Source: Paraburkholderia antibiotica
GTDB lineage: Bacteria; Pseudomonadota; Gammaproteobacteria; Burkholderiales; Burkholderiaceae
DNA length: 64,000 nt
NCBI RefSeq assembly: GCF_012927125.1
Contig: NZ_JABBFZ010000003.1
Coordinates: forward strand, 186,001-250,000
Direction of reading: 5' to 3'
Part shown: piece by piece, positions 38,418-47,877 of the stretch
Layout of the letters: the number at the start of each line of letters is the position of its first letter
Position numbering within the stretch: position 1 is the first letter of the stretch
Made by a program: the position numbers and the translations under genes
Notes under the pieces: generated by a model
What the model saw: the letters and a program-made list of their open reading frames with translations, nothing else
Database searches by the model: none
Told to the model about the DNA's origin: nothing

Positions 38418-39608
38418 TCAGAAGAACGCCTGAATACCCGTCTGCGCACGGCCGAGAATCAGCGCGTGCACGTCGTGCGTGCCTTCGTACGTATTCACGA
38501 CTTCGAGATTGACGAGGTGACGCGCAATGCCGAACTCATCCGAAATGCCGTTGCCGCCGAGCATGTCGCGCGCGAGGCGGGCGATGTCGAGCGCCTTGCC
38601 GCACGAATTGCGCTTCATGATCGACGTGATTTCGACCGCGGCCGTGCCTTCGTCCTTCATGCGGCCGAGGCGCAGCACGCCTTGCAGGCCGAGCGTGATT
38701 TCGGTCTGCATGTCGGCGAGCTTCTTCTGGATCAGCTGGTTCGCGGCGAGCGGCCGGCCGAACTGCTTGCGATCGAGCACGTACTGACGCGCGGTGTGCC
38801 AGCACGCTTCGGCGGCGCCGAGCGCACCCCATGCGATGCCGTAGCGCGCCGAGTTCAGACACGTGAACGGGCCGCGCAGGCCGCTCACGCCCGGCATGAT
38901 GTTCTCTTCGGGGACGAACACTTCGTCGAGCACGATTTCGCCGGTGATCGACGCGCGCAGGCCCACCTTGCCGTGGATCGCCGGTGCCGACAGACCCTTC
39001 CAGCCCTTCTCGAGAATAAAGCCGCGGATGTTGTCCTTGCCGTCTTCCTCGAGCTTCGCCCACACGACGAACACGTCGGCGATCGGCGAATTGGTGATCC
39101 ACATCTTCGAGCCCGACAGCGAGTAGCCGCCGTCGACCTTCTTCGCGCGCGTGACCATGCTGCCCGGGTCGGAACCGTGGTTCGGCTCGGTCAGACCGAA
39201 GCAGCCGATCCACTCGCCGCGCGCGAGCTTCGGCAGATATTTTTCCTTCTGCGCGTCCGAGCCGAATTCGTAGATCGGCACCATCACGAGCGACGACTGC
39301 ACCGACATCATCGAGCGATAGCCGGAGTCGACGCGCTCCACTTCACGCGCGATCAGGCCGTACGCGACGTAGTTCAGGCCGGGGCCGCCGTATTGTTCGG
39401 GAATCGTCGGGCCGAGCAGACCGAGTTCGCCCATTTCGCGAAAAATCTCGATGTCGGTTTTTTCGTGGCGGAACGCTTCCAGCACGCGCGGCAGCAGCTT
39501 GTCCTGCGAGTAAGCCGCAGCGGCGTCGCGCACCATGCGTTCGTCTTCGGTGAGCTGCTGATCCAGCAGCAACGGGTCTTCCCAGTGAAACTGCGCGGCT
39601 ACGGCCAT
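38418..39608 (-). CDS. gcdH: Glutaryl-CoA dehydrogenase
   Basis: A 396-residue acyl-CoA dehydrogenase that turns glutaryl-CoA into crotonyl-CoA with loss of CO2, in lysine, tryptophan and some aromatic breakdown routes. GcdH-specific blocks include [17 protein letters not shown] near the start, [16 protein letters not shown] and the catalytic glutamate in [17 protein letters not shown] near the end. It is transcribed away from an IclR gene with palindromes in between, so it is likely under that regulator. Confidence 0.94.
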   Translation of the reverse strand: MAVAAQFHWEDPLLLDQQLTEDERMVRDAAAAYSQDKLLPRVLEAFRHEKTDIEIFREMGELGLLGPTIPEQYGGPGLNYVAYGLIAREVERVDSGYRSMMSVQSSLVMVPIYEFGSDAQKEKYLPKLARGEWIGCFGLTEPNHGSDPGSMVTRAKKVDGGYSLSGSKMWITNSPIADVFVVWAKLEEDGKDNIRGFILEKGWKGLSAPAIHGKVGLRASITGEIVLDEVFVPEENIMPGVSGLRGPFTCLNSARYGIAWGALGAAEACWHTARQYVLDRKQFGRPLAANQLIQKKLADMQTEITLGLQGVLRLGRMKDEGTAAVEITSIMKRNSCGKALDIARLARDMLGGNGISDEFGIARHLVNLEVVNTYEGTHDVHALILGRAQTGIQAFF

Positions 39609-39650
39609 GACGTATCTCCTGATTTCTCACTCAGAACAAGCTTGACTTGA

Positions 39651-39677
39651 GTTTCGCTCTGCGAAACAATGTTTTGC
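39651..39677. promoter_or_regulatory. Overlapping palindromes between gcdH and iclR (likely IclR operator)
   Basis: GTTTCGC-TCT-GCGAAAC (39651-39667) is a perfect inverted repeat. Its right arm is reused in a second one, GCGAAAC-AAT-GTTTTGC (39661-39677, one mismatch). They lie in the 95-base gap between the divergent gcdH and IclR starts, as expected for an autoregulated IclR protein. Confidence 0.65.
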
Positions 39678-39703
39678 AAACGATGCCCGAGTGTACCACC
39701 GTT

Positions 39704-40489
39704 ATGACGCCGCCAACCACTTTCTCCGCTCCCCTCGACGAACGCAAATTCGTCGTGGCCCTTGCCCGCGGGCTGGATCTGCTGCGAGCGTTTCGCCCCG
39801 GCGACACCTTGCTCGGCAACCGCGATTTCGTCGAGCGCACGGGCTTGCCGAAGGCGACCGTCAACCGTCTCGCGTACACGCTGACGGTGCTCGGTTATCT
39901 GCGGCTCGACGAAACCCACGGTAAATATGCGCTCGACGCGGGGGTGTTGTCGCTCGGTTTCGCGCTGCTGTCGGGCACCGACACGCTCGAGCTCGCGCGC
40001 CCGCACCTGCGCAGCTTCGCGCGCGAGGTCGGCGCGGCGGTGTCGCTCGGTTGTCGCGACGGGCTCGACATGGTGTATCTGGAGACGATCCGCAGCGAAA
40101 CGGCGCTCACGCTCGGGCTCGCATCGGGCTCGAAACTGTCGATGCTGACGAGTTCGATGGGTCGCGCGTACCTTGCGGTGCAGCCGCTCGACGCACGCAC
40201 CGCGCTGCTCGCCGAACTGAAAAAGGCTGCCGGCAAGGCGGGTCCGTTGCTGGTCGCCGAAGCGCAGAAGGAGATCGCCGCGTTCGAGACCGAGCGCTGC
40301 TGTTATTCGTTCCGCGCGTGGCACGACGACGTGAACGCGGTGGCGGTGCCGTTTCGCGAGCCGCGCGAGGGGCGCTGGCTGGTGCTCAGTTGCAGCGGGC
40401 CGGCGTCGTCGATGGGGGAAGAGGTGTTTCGCGAGAACGTGGCGCCGCGGCTGAAGGCGCTGGCGCTGCGTCTGGGGGAGCCGGGTTGA
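39704..40489 (+). CDS. IclR family transcriptional regulator
   Basis: A 261-residue IclR protein. The N-terminal winged helix (about 12-75) has ALARGLDLLRAFRPGDTLLGN and ERTGLPKATVNRLAYTL; the effector domain (about 85-260) has LASGSKLSMLTSSMGRAYLA. ATGs at 39683 and 39704 are possible starts; the later leaves the palindromic operators untranslated and gives the normal length. It most likely controls gcdH, which it faces. Confidence 0.88.
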   Translation: MTPPTTFSAPLDERKFVVALARGLDLLRAFRPGDTLLGNRDFVERTGLPKATVNRLAYTLTVLGYLRLDETHGKYALDAGVLSLGFALLSGTDTLELARPHLRSFAREVGAAVSLGCRDGLDMVYLETIRSETALTLGLASGSKLSMLTSSMGRAYLAVQPLDARTALLAELKKAAGKAGPLLVAEAQKEIAAFETERCCYSFRAWHDDVNAVAVPFREPREGRWLVLSCSGPASSMGEEVFRENVAPRLKALALRLGEPG

Positions 40490-40496
40490 TGCGGTG

Positions 40497-41330
40497 TCAC
40501 GCCGCCCGGTCGTGATAGTGCGCGGTAAATAGCGGCCCCTGCACGAACCTCACGTCGTACTGCTGGAGCGCCAGAAACTGCGCTTCGTCCATCACCCGAT
40601 TGAAAATCAGCGGCACCTGCAGCCGGTTCGCGTAGCCCACCAGCGGCTTCACCATCGCGTCGCGCAACGCGATGCCCGCTTCCATCTTGACGAAATCGAG
40701 CCGCGCCGTTTCCGATACCGACAGAATCTGTCCCGCGTTCGACAGGTTGCCCGCCACCTTGAACCCATAGTGCTGGTAGCTGCGCGTCAGATAGCCAAGG
40801 AAGGTCTTGTGCGCGACCGCCGCCGCGGGCAGCTCGATCACGATGCGCGCCGGACTCAGCCCAAACGACGTCAGCACCCGCGAAAAATGCTGGCCGTGGT
40901 CGTACTTCACGCTCTTCAGCAGCCGTTCGTGCACGCGGAGAAACAGCAGCCCGTGCCGCTGCGCGCCGAAGAAATTGACGGCGTGCAGTGCGCGCGACAT
41001 GCGGTCGAGCGCGACCAGCTGCTGATCGTCGACGATCCGGTCGAACGGATCGAACACGTCGAACGGCGCCGCGTCGAGCCGATGCGTGATCGCCTGAAAG
41101 CCGAGTTCGTCGCCGAACCGGTCCACTCCTTCCGCGCCGCACGACAGTGATTGCGCGAGCGCATGCACGCTGATGTCGAAGATCGGCTCGTAGGCGCTCG
41201 TCAGCTCGATGCCGTCAAAGCGCGCGAGCGCGATGTCGCCATGCACACCTTGTCCCATCGCCAGATGCTTGCCGAGAAACGGGTGATCGGCGGCGCGCGC
41301 GATCAGATCGGGGATGGTCGACGGAATCAT
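40497..41330 (-). CDS. Degenerate EAL-domain protein
   Basis: A 277-residue EAL-fold protein that lacks the catalytic set. YEPIFDISVHALA replaces YQPIVDL, the EAL triplet itself is missing, IVIELPAAA stands where ELTES should be, and GNLSNAG replaces DDFGxG. The conserved Lys in LDFVKME and the QGPLF end remain. It should not cleave c-di-GMP but may bind it or a protein partner, as in other regulatory EAL proteins. It ends 7 bases from the IclR stop (convergent) and faces the aromatic-acid transporter across a gap with operator-like repeats. Confidence 0.82.
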   Translation of the reverse strand: MIPSTIPDLIARAADHPFLGKHLAMGQGVHGDIALARFDGIELTSAYEPIFDISVHALAQSLSCGAEGVDRFGDELGFQAITHRLDAAPFDVFDPFDRIVDDQQLVALDRMSRALHAVNFFGAQRHGLLFLRVHERLLKSVKYDHGQHFSRVLTSFGLSPARIVIELPAAAVAHKTFLGYLTRSYQHYGFKVAGNLSNAGQILSVSETARLDFVKMEAGIALRDAMVKPLVGYANRLQVPLIFNRVMDEAQFLALQQYDVRFVQGPLFTAHYHDRAA

Positions 41331-41428
41331 GTGAGCGAACGAGTGGCGACGTGGGAGGCGCACCGCGCGCGTGAGAACGCGCGCCGATTGCCGCATGCCT
41401 TGATGGTAGCAGTCCGCGCCACGCGGAC

Positions 41429-41445
41429 ATGAACAAAATGTTCAT
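41429..41445. promoter_or_regulatory. 17-bp palindrome upstream of the EAL gene
   Basis: ATGAACA-AAA-TGTTCAT is a perfect inverted repeat with 7-bp arms, about 100 bases before the EAL start and 325 before the MFS start. Good candidate for a dimeric regulator site. Confidence 0.5.
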
Positions 41446-41520
41446 AACCTTATTGGCCGAACGCCGGTTGGGCGGGGCTCGCCGGCCGTCGGACCAGGCG
41501 TTACCCATGCGCACCTGGGG

Positions 41521-41568
41521 TATACGTTATTTTCACTATTCGTAATTCGTTTTACTATACGTAAATCG
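41521..41568. repeat. Three spaced TAT(A/T)CGT(A/T)A repeats
   Basis: TATACGTTA at 41521, TATTCGTAA at 41537 and TATACGTAA at 41556. The last two extend to 15-base direct repeats (ACTATTCGTAATTCG and ACTATACGTAAATCG) set 19 bases apart, about two helical turns. TTTAC-TATAC-GTAAA is also an inverted repeat. This looks like a multi-site operator. Confidence 0.55.
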
Positions 41569-41770
41569 CGGCGTGACGGGGACGGCGTGCGACTGCACTA
41601 CGCACGACTTCCGACGGCGGTGCATGCCGCCGCCGTTGGCGGGACCGTAGCGCCGGTAAAAATGGCCATCAGAAGCCAGAAAAAAAGCCCGAAACCGATC
41701 AGCCGGCCCGCCTGCCGCGAGCCAATCCAGCTTATTCAGCCAATCCAGTCAGGGATGAGGGGACGACCCG

Positions 41771-43141
41771 ATGAGTGCCAAACCCACCGCGGCCCAAGCC
41801 GCTGCCAACGTGATCGAAGTCGAGCGCGTGCTCGCCGAAACGCATTGCCCGGCTTTTCAAACGATGCTGCTGGTGCTGTGCGGACTCTGTCTGCTGATCG
41901 ACGGCTTCGACGCCCAGGCGATGGGCTATGTCGCGCCGAGCGTGATCGCCGAGTGGAGCGTCGCCAAGACCTCGCTCGGCCCGGTCTTCAGCGCGAGCCT
42001 GTTCGGCATGCTGCTGGGCGCGCTCGGGCTGTCGGTGCTGGCCGACCGCATCGGTCGGCGGCCGGTGCTGATCGGCGCGACGTTCTTCTTCGCGCTGTCG
42101 ATGCTGGCCACGCCGTTCGTGTCGACGATTCCCGCGCTGATCGCGCTGCGCTTCATCACCGGCCTCGGGCTCGGCTGCATCATGCCGAACGCGATGGCGC
42201 TGGTCGGCGAGTTCTCGACGCCCGCGCATCGGGTGAAGCGCATGATGCTGGTGTCGTGCGGCTTCACGCTCGGCGCGGCGGTCGGCGGTTTCGTCAGCGC
42301 CGCGCTGATCCCGGCGTTCGGTTGGCGCGCGGTGTTCTGGGTGGGCGGCGCGGTGCCGCTGCTGCTCGCATTCGTGATGCTGGCGACGCTGCCGGAATCG
42401 CTGCAATTTCTGGTGCTGAAGGGACATAGCCAGCGCGCGTTGAACTGGCTCGCGAAATTCAACCCGGCTTTGCCGATCGATGCGAACACCCGCGTCGCGG
42501 TGCGCGAAAAGCGCAACGACGGCGCGCCGGTCGCCGAGCTGTTCCGCGCGGGACGCGGCCCGGTCACGGTGATCCTGTGGGCGATCAGCTTTATGAACCT
42601 CATCGTGCTGTACTTCCTGTCGAACTGGCTGCCGACCGTGATGCGCGACGCCGGTTATACGCCCGGCACCGCGGTGATCGTCGGTACTGTGCTGCAGACG
42701 GGCGGCGTGATCGGCACGCTGCTGCTCGGCTGGTTGATCGAGCGGCTGGGTTTCGTGCGTGTGCTGTTCGCGTGTTTCGCGGTGGCCGCGTTCGCGGTCG
42801 GCACGATCGGCGTGGTCGCGCATGCGTTGCCGTGGCTGCTGGTCGTCGTGTTCGCGGGCGGCTTCTGCGTGGTCGGCGGTCAGCCGGCGGTCAACGCGCT
42901 CGCCGGACATTTCTATCCGACCGCGCTGCGCTCGACCGGCATTGGCTGGAGCCTCGGCATCGGCCGGATCGGCTCGGTGATCGGGCCGCTGGTCGGCGGT
43001 CAGCTGATTGCACTGAACTGGTCGAATACCTCGCTGTTTCATGCGGCTGCCGTGCCGGTGCTGTGCTCGGCGTTGCTGGTGGTCGCCCTCGCCGGCGCGA
43101 CGCGGCAACGCAGCCGCGCGGCCGAAGTGGAACCGGCCTGA
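41771..43141 (+). CDS. MFS aromatic acid:H+ symporter (AAHS family)
   Basis: A 456-residue, 12-helix MFS carrier. AAHS-type marks are LCGLCLLIDGFDAQAMGYVAPS (first helix, spread over about 37-58 with DGFD), LADRIGRRPVLIG between helices 2 and 3, and GLGLGCIMPNAMALVGEF. Relatives such as PcaK and BenK import hydroxybenzoates. Being directly before hmgA-fahA, it probably imports a compound degraded through homogentisate, for example a hydroxyphenylacetate, but the substrate cannot be read from sequence. Confidence 0.9.
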   Translation: MSAKPTAAQAAANVIEVERVLAETHCPAFQTMLLVLCGLCLLIDGFDAQAMGYVAPSVIAEWSVAKTSLGPVFSASLFGMLLGALGLSVLADRIGRRPVLIGATFFFALSMLATPFVSTIPALIALRFITGLGLGCIMPNAMALVGEFSTPAHRVKRMMLVSCGFTLGAAVGGFVSAALIPAFGWRAVFWVGGAVPLLLAFVMLATLPESLQFLVLKGHSQRALNWLAKFNPALPIDANTRVAVREKRNDGAPVAELFRAGRGPVTVILWAISFMNLIVLYFLSNWLPTVMRDAGYTPGTAVIVGTVLQTGGVIGTLLLGWLIERLGFVRVLFACFAVAAFAVGTIGVVAHALPWLLVVVFAGGFCVVGGQPAVNALAGHFYPTALRSTGIGWSLGIGRIGSVIGPLVGGQLIALNWSNTSLFHAAAVPVLCSALLVVALAGATRQRSRAAEVEPA

Positions 43142-43194
43142 GCGGAAAGATTGCGTATTAACGGAACATCCAACGGAACATCCGGAGAACCTGT

Positions 43195-44541
43195 ATGGAC
43201 ACCTCAACACGTACGCCGGCCGCGGCAAGCTTGCGGCCTGAGATCGAGCCTGGCTATCAGTCGGGTTTCGCCAACGAGTTCGCGACCGAAGCGTTGCCGG
43301 GCGCGTTGCCGAGCGGTCGCAATTCGCCGCAGCGCGCGGCCTATGGTTTGTACGCCGAACAGATTTCGGGCACCGCGTTCACCGCGCCGCGCGGCCACAA
43401 TCGCCGCTCGTGGCTGTACCGGATTCGTCCGGCGGCGGTGCACAAGGCGTTCACGCCGATGGCGTCCGAACGACTCGTCGCGAACTTCGCCGAGGTGCCG
43501 CCAACGCCGCCGAATCAACTGCGCTGGGATCCGCTGCCGATGCCGACCGTGCCGACCGATTTCATCGACGGCTGGGTGACGATGGCGGGCAACGGCTCGG
43601 CCGAAGCGATGAACGGCTGCGCGATCCATCTGTACGCGGCGACCCGCTCGATGCACGAGCGCTTCTTCTACAGCGCCGACGGCGAACTGCTGATCGTGCC
43701 GCAACAAGGCCGTCTGCAGATCGCGACCGAAATGGGCCGCCTCGATGTCGAGCCGTTCGAGATCGCGGTGATTCCGCGCGGCGTGCGCTTCGCGGTGAGC
43801 CTGCCGGACGGCAGCGCGCGCGGCTACATCTGCGAGAACTTCGGCGCGTTGCTGCGTCTGCCGGATCTCGGGCCGATCGGCTCGAACGGCCTCGCCAATC
43901 CGCGCGACTTCCTCACGCCGCACGCCGCGTACGAAGACCGCGAAGGCGCGTTCGAACTGATCGCGAAGATGAACGGTCACCTGTGGCGCGCGGAGATCGG
44001 TCATTCGCCGCTGGATGTGGTCGCGTGGCACGGCAACTACGCGCCGTACAAATACGACCTGCGCCGCTTCAACACGATCGGCTCGATCAGCTACGACCAC
44101 CCGGACCCGTCGATTTTCCTCGTGCTGCAATCGCCGAGCGACACGCCGGGCGTCGACACGATCGACTTCGTGATCTTCCCGCCGCGCTGGCTCGCCGCCG
44201 AAGATACGTTCCGGCCGCCCTGGTTCCATCGCAACGTCGCGAGCGAGTTCATGGGCCTCGTGCACGGCGCGTACGACGCGAAGGCCGAGGGCTTCGTGCC
44301 GGGCGGCGCGAGTCTGCACAACTGCATGAGCGGCCATGGTCCGGACGCCGACACGTTCGAGAAAGCGTCGAGTATCGATACCTCGACGCCGAAGAAAGTC
44401 GACGACACGATGGCCTTCATGTTCGAGACCCGCACCTTGATCAAGCCGACCCGCTTCGCGCTCGAAACCGCGCAATTGCAGGCGCATTACTACGAGTGCT
44501 GGCAAGGCCTCAAGAAACACTTCAATCCGGAGCAGGCATGA
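43195..44541 (+). CDS. hmgA: Homogentisate 1,2-dioxygenase
   Basis: HmgA opens the ring of homogentisate to 4-maleylacetoacetate, the central step of tyrosine and phenylalanine catabolism. The 448-residue product is full length with [20 protein letters not shown] near the start, the iron-binding region [20 protein letters not shown] (His and Glu around residues 330-350) and [12 protein letters not shown] with another metal His. A GGAGAA ribosome-binding site precedes the ATG. Loss of this enzyme would give brown pyomelanin pigment. Confidence 0.98.
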   Translation: MDTSTRTPAAASLRPEIEPGYQSGFANEFATEALPGALPSGRNSPQRAAYGLYAEQISGTAFTAPRGHNRRSWLYRIRPAAVHKAFTPMASERLVANFAEVPPTPPNQLRWDPLPMPTVPTDFIDGWVTMAGNGSAEAMNGCAIHLYAATRSMHERFFYSADGELLIVPQQGRLQIATEMGRLDVEPFEIAVIPRGVRFAVSLPDGSARGYICENFGALLRLPDLGPIGSNGLANPRDFLTPHAAYEDREGAFELIAKMNGHLWRAEIGHSPLDVVAWHGNYAPYKYDLRRFNTIGSISYDHPDPSIFLVLQSPSDTPGVDTIDFVIFPPRWLAAEDTFRPPWFHRNVASEFMGLVHGAYDAKAEGFVPGGASLHNCMSGHGPDADTFEKASSIDTSTPKKVDDTMAFMFETRTLIKPTRFALETAQLQAHYYECWQGLKKHFNPEQA

Positions 44542-45836
44542 ACGCAGTGAACGATCTTCAGGCGACGCTCGAGCCGTCGCGCAAGAGCTGGATCGAGTCG
44601 GCCAACGACCCGGCGAGCGATTTCCCGATCCAGAATCTGCCGTTCGGCATTTTCAGCGACCGGCACAACGACGCGCGGCGCGTGGGCGTCGCGATCGGCG
44701 ATCAGATCGTCGACCTTGCCGCGTTGCAGGCCGCGGGTCTGCTGAGCGCACCGGCGCAGAACGTCTTCGCGCGCGATGCGCTGAACGATTTCATCGCGCT
44801 TGGCCGCGACGCCTGGCGCGGCGTGCGTATCCAATTGAGCCAACTGCTCGCGCGCGACACCGCCACCTTGCGCGACGACACCGAACTGCGCGCGAAGGTG
44901 CTGGTGCGCCAGGCCGACGCGCGTCTGCATCTGCCGGTACAGATTCCGGGCTACACCGATTTCTATTCGTCGAAGGAACACGCGACCAACGTCGGCGCAA
45001 TGTTTCGCGATCCGAAGAATGCGCTGCTGCCGAACTGGTCGGAGATGCCGATCGGCTACAACGGACGCGCGTCGTCGGTGGTGGTGAGCGGCACGCCGGT
45101 GCGTCGGCCGAATGGTCAGTTGAAGCTGCCGGATCAGGAGCGTCCGGTGTTCGGCGCGTGCCGCAAGCTCGATATCGAACTGGAGACGGGTTTCATTATC
45201 GGCGGCGGCAATGCGCTGGGCGAGCCGATCGCGTGCGAGGACGCAGAAGCGCACATCTTCGGCATGGTGCTGCTGAACGACTGGAGCGCGCGCGACATCC
45301 AGCAATGGGAATACGTGCCGCTCGGCCCGTTCAACGCGAAGACGTTCGCGACGACGATCTCGCCGTGGGTCGTCACGCTCGACGCGCTCGAACCGTTCCG
45401 CGTCGCGCAGCCGGCGCAGGAGCCGCAGCCGCTCGACTATCTGCGCCACGCCGGCCAGCACGCGTTCGACCTTCATCTCGAAGTGACGCTGCGGCCGCAA
45501 CACGCGCGCGAGGCGAGCACCATCTCGCGGACCAACTTCAAATACATGTACTGGACGATGGCGCAGCAGCTCGCGCATCACACGGTGTCGGGCTGCAACA
45601 CGCGGGTCGGCGACCTGATGGGTTCGGGCACGATCAGCGGGCCGACCGAGGATTCGTACGGCAGCCTGCTCGAATTGACGTGGAACGGCAAGAAGCCGCT
45701 GGAGTTGAAAGAGGGCGGCACGCGCGCGTTTATCGAGGATGGCGATGAGTTGACGCTCGCGGGCTGGTGTCAGGGCGATGGCTATCGCGTCGGCTTCGGC
45801 CCGTGCGCGGGCGAGATTCTGCCGGCGCGATCCTGA
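44538..45836 (+). CDS. fahA: Fumarylacetoacetase
   Basis: FahA splits fumarylacetoacetate into fumarate and acetoacetate, ending the homogentisate route. The 432-residue product shows the N-terminal SH3-like domain (about 1-125) and the catalytic domain with [34 protein letters not shown] and [19 protein letters not shown] (calcium-binding acidic residues). The start overlaps the hmgA stop by 4 bases. No maleylacetoacetate isomerase gene (maiA) lies next to it. Confidence 0.98.
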   Translation: MNAVNDLQATLEPSRKSWIESANDPASDFPIQNLPFGIFSDRHNDARRVGVAIGDQIVDLAALQAAGLLSAPAQNVFARDALNDFIALGRDAWRGVRIQLSQLLARDTATLRDDTELRAKVLVRQADARLHLPVQIPGYTDFYSSKEHATNVGAMFRDPKNALLPNWSEMPIGYNGRASSVVVSGTPVRRPNGQLKLPDQERPVFGACRKLDIELETGFIIGGGNALGEPIACEDAEAHIFGMVLLNDWSARDIQQWEYVPLGPFNAKTFATTISPWVVTLDALEPFRVAQPAQEPQPLDYLRHAGQHAFDLHLEVTLRPQHAREASTISRTNFKYMYWTMAQQLAHHTVSGCNTRVGDLMGSGTISGPTEDSYGSLLELTWNGKKPLELKEGGTRAFIEDGDELTLAGWCQGDGYRVGFGPCAGEILPARS

Positions 45837-45863
45837 GCGCGGCTTAGCATGTAGTAGGGCTTA

Positions 45864-45899
45864 AAAAAACGAGGGCCGGCGTATTACGCCGGCCCTCGT
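45864..45899 (-). terminator. Terminator of the beta-propeller lipoprotein gene
   Basis: ACGAGGGCCGGCG and CGCCGGCCCTCGT form a 13-bp stem around TATTA. On the minus strand the stem ends in seven T, so it serves the lipoprotein gene; on the plus strand the fahA transcript meets the same stem but no T-run. Confidence 0.87.
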
Positions 45900-45970
45900 C
45901 GCTTATGAAGCCGCAGTGGTACTCAACGTCGAACCATTGCGTCCTGACGATCTCACGCAGCGGTGCTTCG

Positions 45971-47752
45971 CTACCCCTTCAGCAAGCCGAACACCGCCAC
46001 CCCGTTCGTCGTGCCGACATACACCTTGCCGTTCGCGATCAGCGGCGTGATGAACTTGTTGCCCGCGCCGAACTGATCGCGCGTGCCCATCTGGTTGCTG
46101 TTGTACAGCTCGTTGAGCGTGACCGGATCGAACGCATGCAGCGCGGCGACGCTACCGTTTTCGGCGGCCCATACGATGCCGTTGGTGGCGCCGTTCGCGG
46201 ACACGCTCGGCGTCGTGCCCGGATACGCGAACGTCATCGCGCTCTGCGCGGAAGGCGCGCCCGACAGCTTCGCGTTGGTCACGGTGAAGGCCTTCAGATG
46301 ATCGCCGACCGAGCCGAAATAAACGCGTCCATTGAAATACGCGGGCATGCCGAATTCGCCGCCGACCAGTTGCGCCGGAATTTCCTGATAGACGTTGTCG
46401 CCCGATGTGTTGAATTTGCCCATCGAGTCGCGGCTCAGCACGTAGATGATGTTGTCCTTGCCGGCGCCGAGCGTCAGGTGCTGCACGGTGCCGCTGGCGT
46501 CGGTGAGGTCGGGCAGCACGAGGGCGCCGCCGGAGCCGAGATCGATGTCGTCGCGGGCTTCCTCCACGACGTTCGACATCGCGAAGTAGTCGGCAACCGT
46601 CAGCCCTCCCGTCGTGGCGATCTTCAGGAACGCGTTGCCGAAGTCGTTGAGGTTCGGAAAGCCGTTCGCGGTGAGCGTCGTGTCGAACGTGCCGTTGGCA
46701 TCGAGCAGATAGATCGACGCGCCGTCCGATGCCGGTCCCGCGCCGCTCATCCAGATCGCGCCGCCGAGGCCGTTCGGCGTCACGTTCAGCACGGTGGTCT
46801 GCAGCAGCGTGTCGGCGCCGTAGCCCATGATCCAGCCGGTGTAGCCGCCGGCGTCGCAGTGCGAGGTCCACGTCGTGTACAAGGTGTTGCCGAGCAGCAG
46901 CAGACCCGCGCGCTCCGCGTACAGCGCCGGCGTGAACGGCACGATGCCGTTGGTGTTGCCCGCGCCGGTGCCGGGGTAGGAGGCGGCGACTTCGGTGGGG
47001 CCGTTCAGCAGTTCGGCGCCGGTCGCGAGGTCGAGCGCGTGGACGCGGTGATGGTAGCCGCCGCTTGCGTCCTTCGACATCGCGACGACGTAGAGCGTGC
47101 CGTGCGCGCCGCGCGTGCGGTCGATCGCCGGTGTCGACGTGATGCCGATTTCCGTCACGATCTGGCCGCAGCCGAGATCGTCGCTGGGCGTTTCGCCGGC
47201 GTTCAGCGTGCGCGTTTGCCACAGCGTCGCGCCGCTGTCGGCATCGAACGCGAAGACGCTGTCGTGTTCGGTTGCCACGTACAGCACGTTGTGCGTGCCG
47301 CCCGCGATCGCCAATGCGCCGACGAATAGCGGCTGCGCGTCGACCTTGCCGTCGACGCCGAAAAAGCCGACTTTGCCGAACGTCGACGCGGTCACGTTCG
47401 CGGGTGTCAGCGTGGTTTCGCCGAGGTTCTGCCCGGTGCGGGCGATGTCGTTGTGATAGGTGAGCACGTCTTGCGCGGCGGCCATCGAGGTGCCGCCTGA
47501 CGACGTTCCCGAGCCGCTGCCTGATGTGCTACCTGAGCTGCTGCCCGAGGTGCCACCACTGCTGGAGCCCGTGCTACCGGTGCCACTCGCGGCACTCGCG
47601 CCCGATGCGGCGCCGGCCCCGGTGCTTGTGCCCGAGTTGCCGCTGCTGCCGCCGCCACTGCCTCCGCCGCCGCAGTTCGCAGCCGTGATCGCGGCTACCA
47701 CGACCGCCGCACCCAGCAGGCAGGCACGGCGCAATACGCGCAGAGTGACCAT
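45971..47752 (-). CDS. Secreted beta-propeller (PQQ-like) lipoprotein with Gly/Ser tether
   Basis: A 593-residue exported protein. The signal peptide ends ITAANC with Cys at 27; Asn before the Cys is atypical for a lipobox. About 75 residues of almost pure Gly, Ser, Ala and Thr follow (residues 28-105), then a beta-propeller with PQQ/quinoprotein-like blades (VLYVATEHDSVFAFDADSG; GTLYVVAMSKDASG; GKVYVGTTNGVAVFG). It contains HRVHALDLATGAELL. No cofactor-binding or catalytic set was recognised. The ATG at 47752 is chosen since the longer frame has no better start. Confidence 0.75.
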   Translation of the reverse strand: MVTLRVLRRACLLGAAVVVAAITAANCGGGGSGGGSSGNSGTSTGAGAASGASAASGTGSTGSSSGGTSGSSSGSTSGSGSGTSSGGTSMAAAQDVLTYHNDIARTGQNLGETTLTPANVTASTFGKVGFFGVDGKVDAQPLFVGALAIAGGTHNVLYVATEHDSVFAFDADSGATLWQTRTLNAGETPSDDLGCGQIVTEIGITSTPAIDRTRGAHGTLYVVAMSKDASGGYHHRVHALDLATGAELLNGPTEVAASYPGTGAGNTNGIVPFTPALYAERAGLLLLGNTLYTTWTSHCDAGGYTGWIMGYGADTLLQTTVLNVTPNGLGGAIWMSGAGPASDGASIYLLDANGTFDTTLTANGFPNLNDFGNAFLKIATTGGLTVADYFAMSNVVEEARDDIDLGSGGALVLPDLTDASGTVQHLTLGAGKDNIIYVLSRDSMGKFNTSGDNVYQEIPAQLVGGEFGMPAYFNGRVYFGSVGDHLKAFTVTNAKLSGAPSAQSAMTFAYPGTTPSVSANGATNGIVWAAENGSVAALHAFDPVTLNELYNSNQMGTRDQFGAGNKFITPLIANGKVYVGTTNGVAVFGLLKG

Positions 47753-47877
47753 CGCGAACTCCCGATGCGTGCGGCGGCACGTTAAAAACAGGGCCGTTTC
47801 ACGAAATGCCGCGCAACGTGGGAGCAAGAGTAGCACCGGGCGCCAGGCTCGCACCGCCAGCAATTAGCGCCAATTCG

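Larger units (their letters stand above)
41331..41770. other. Divergent control region between the EAL gene and the aromatic transporter
   Basis: 440 bases with no gene. It holds a 17-bp palindrome and a set of spaced direct repeats (listed separately), then about 200 bases of leader with AGGGG just before the MFS start. Confidence 0.65.

Noticed and set aside
45864..45899. Terminator for fahA on the plus strand
   Set aside because: The stem is strong but no T-run follows on that strand; assigned to the minus-strand lipoprotein gene.
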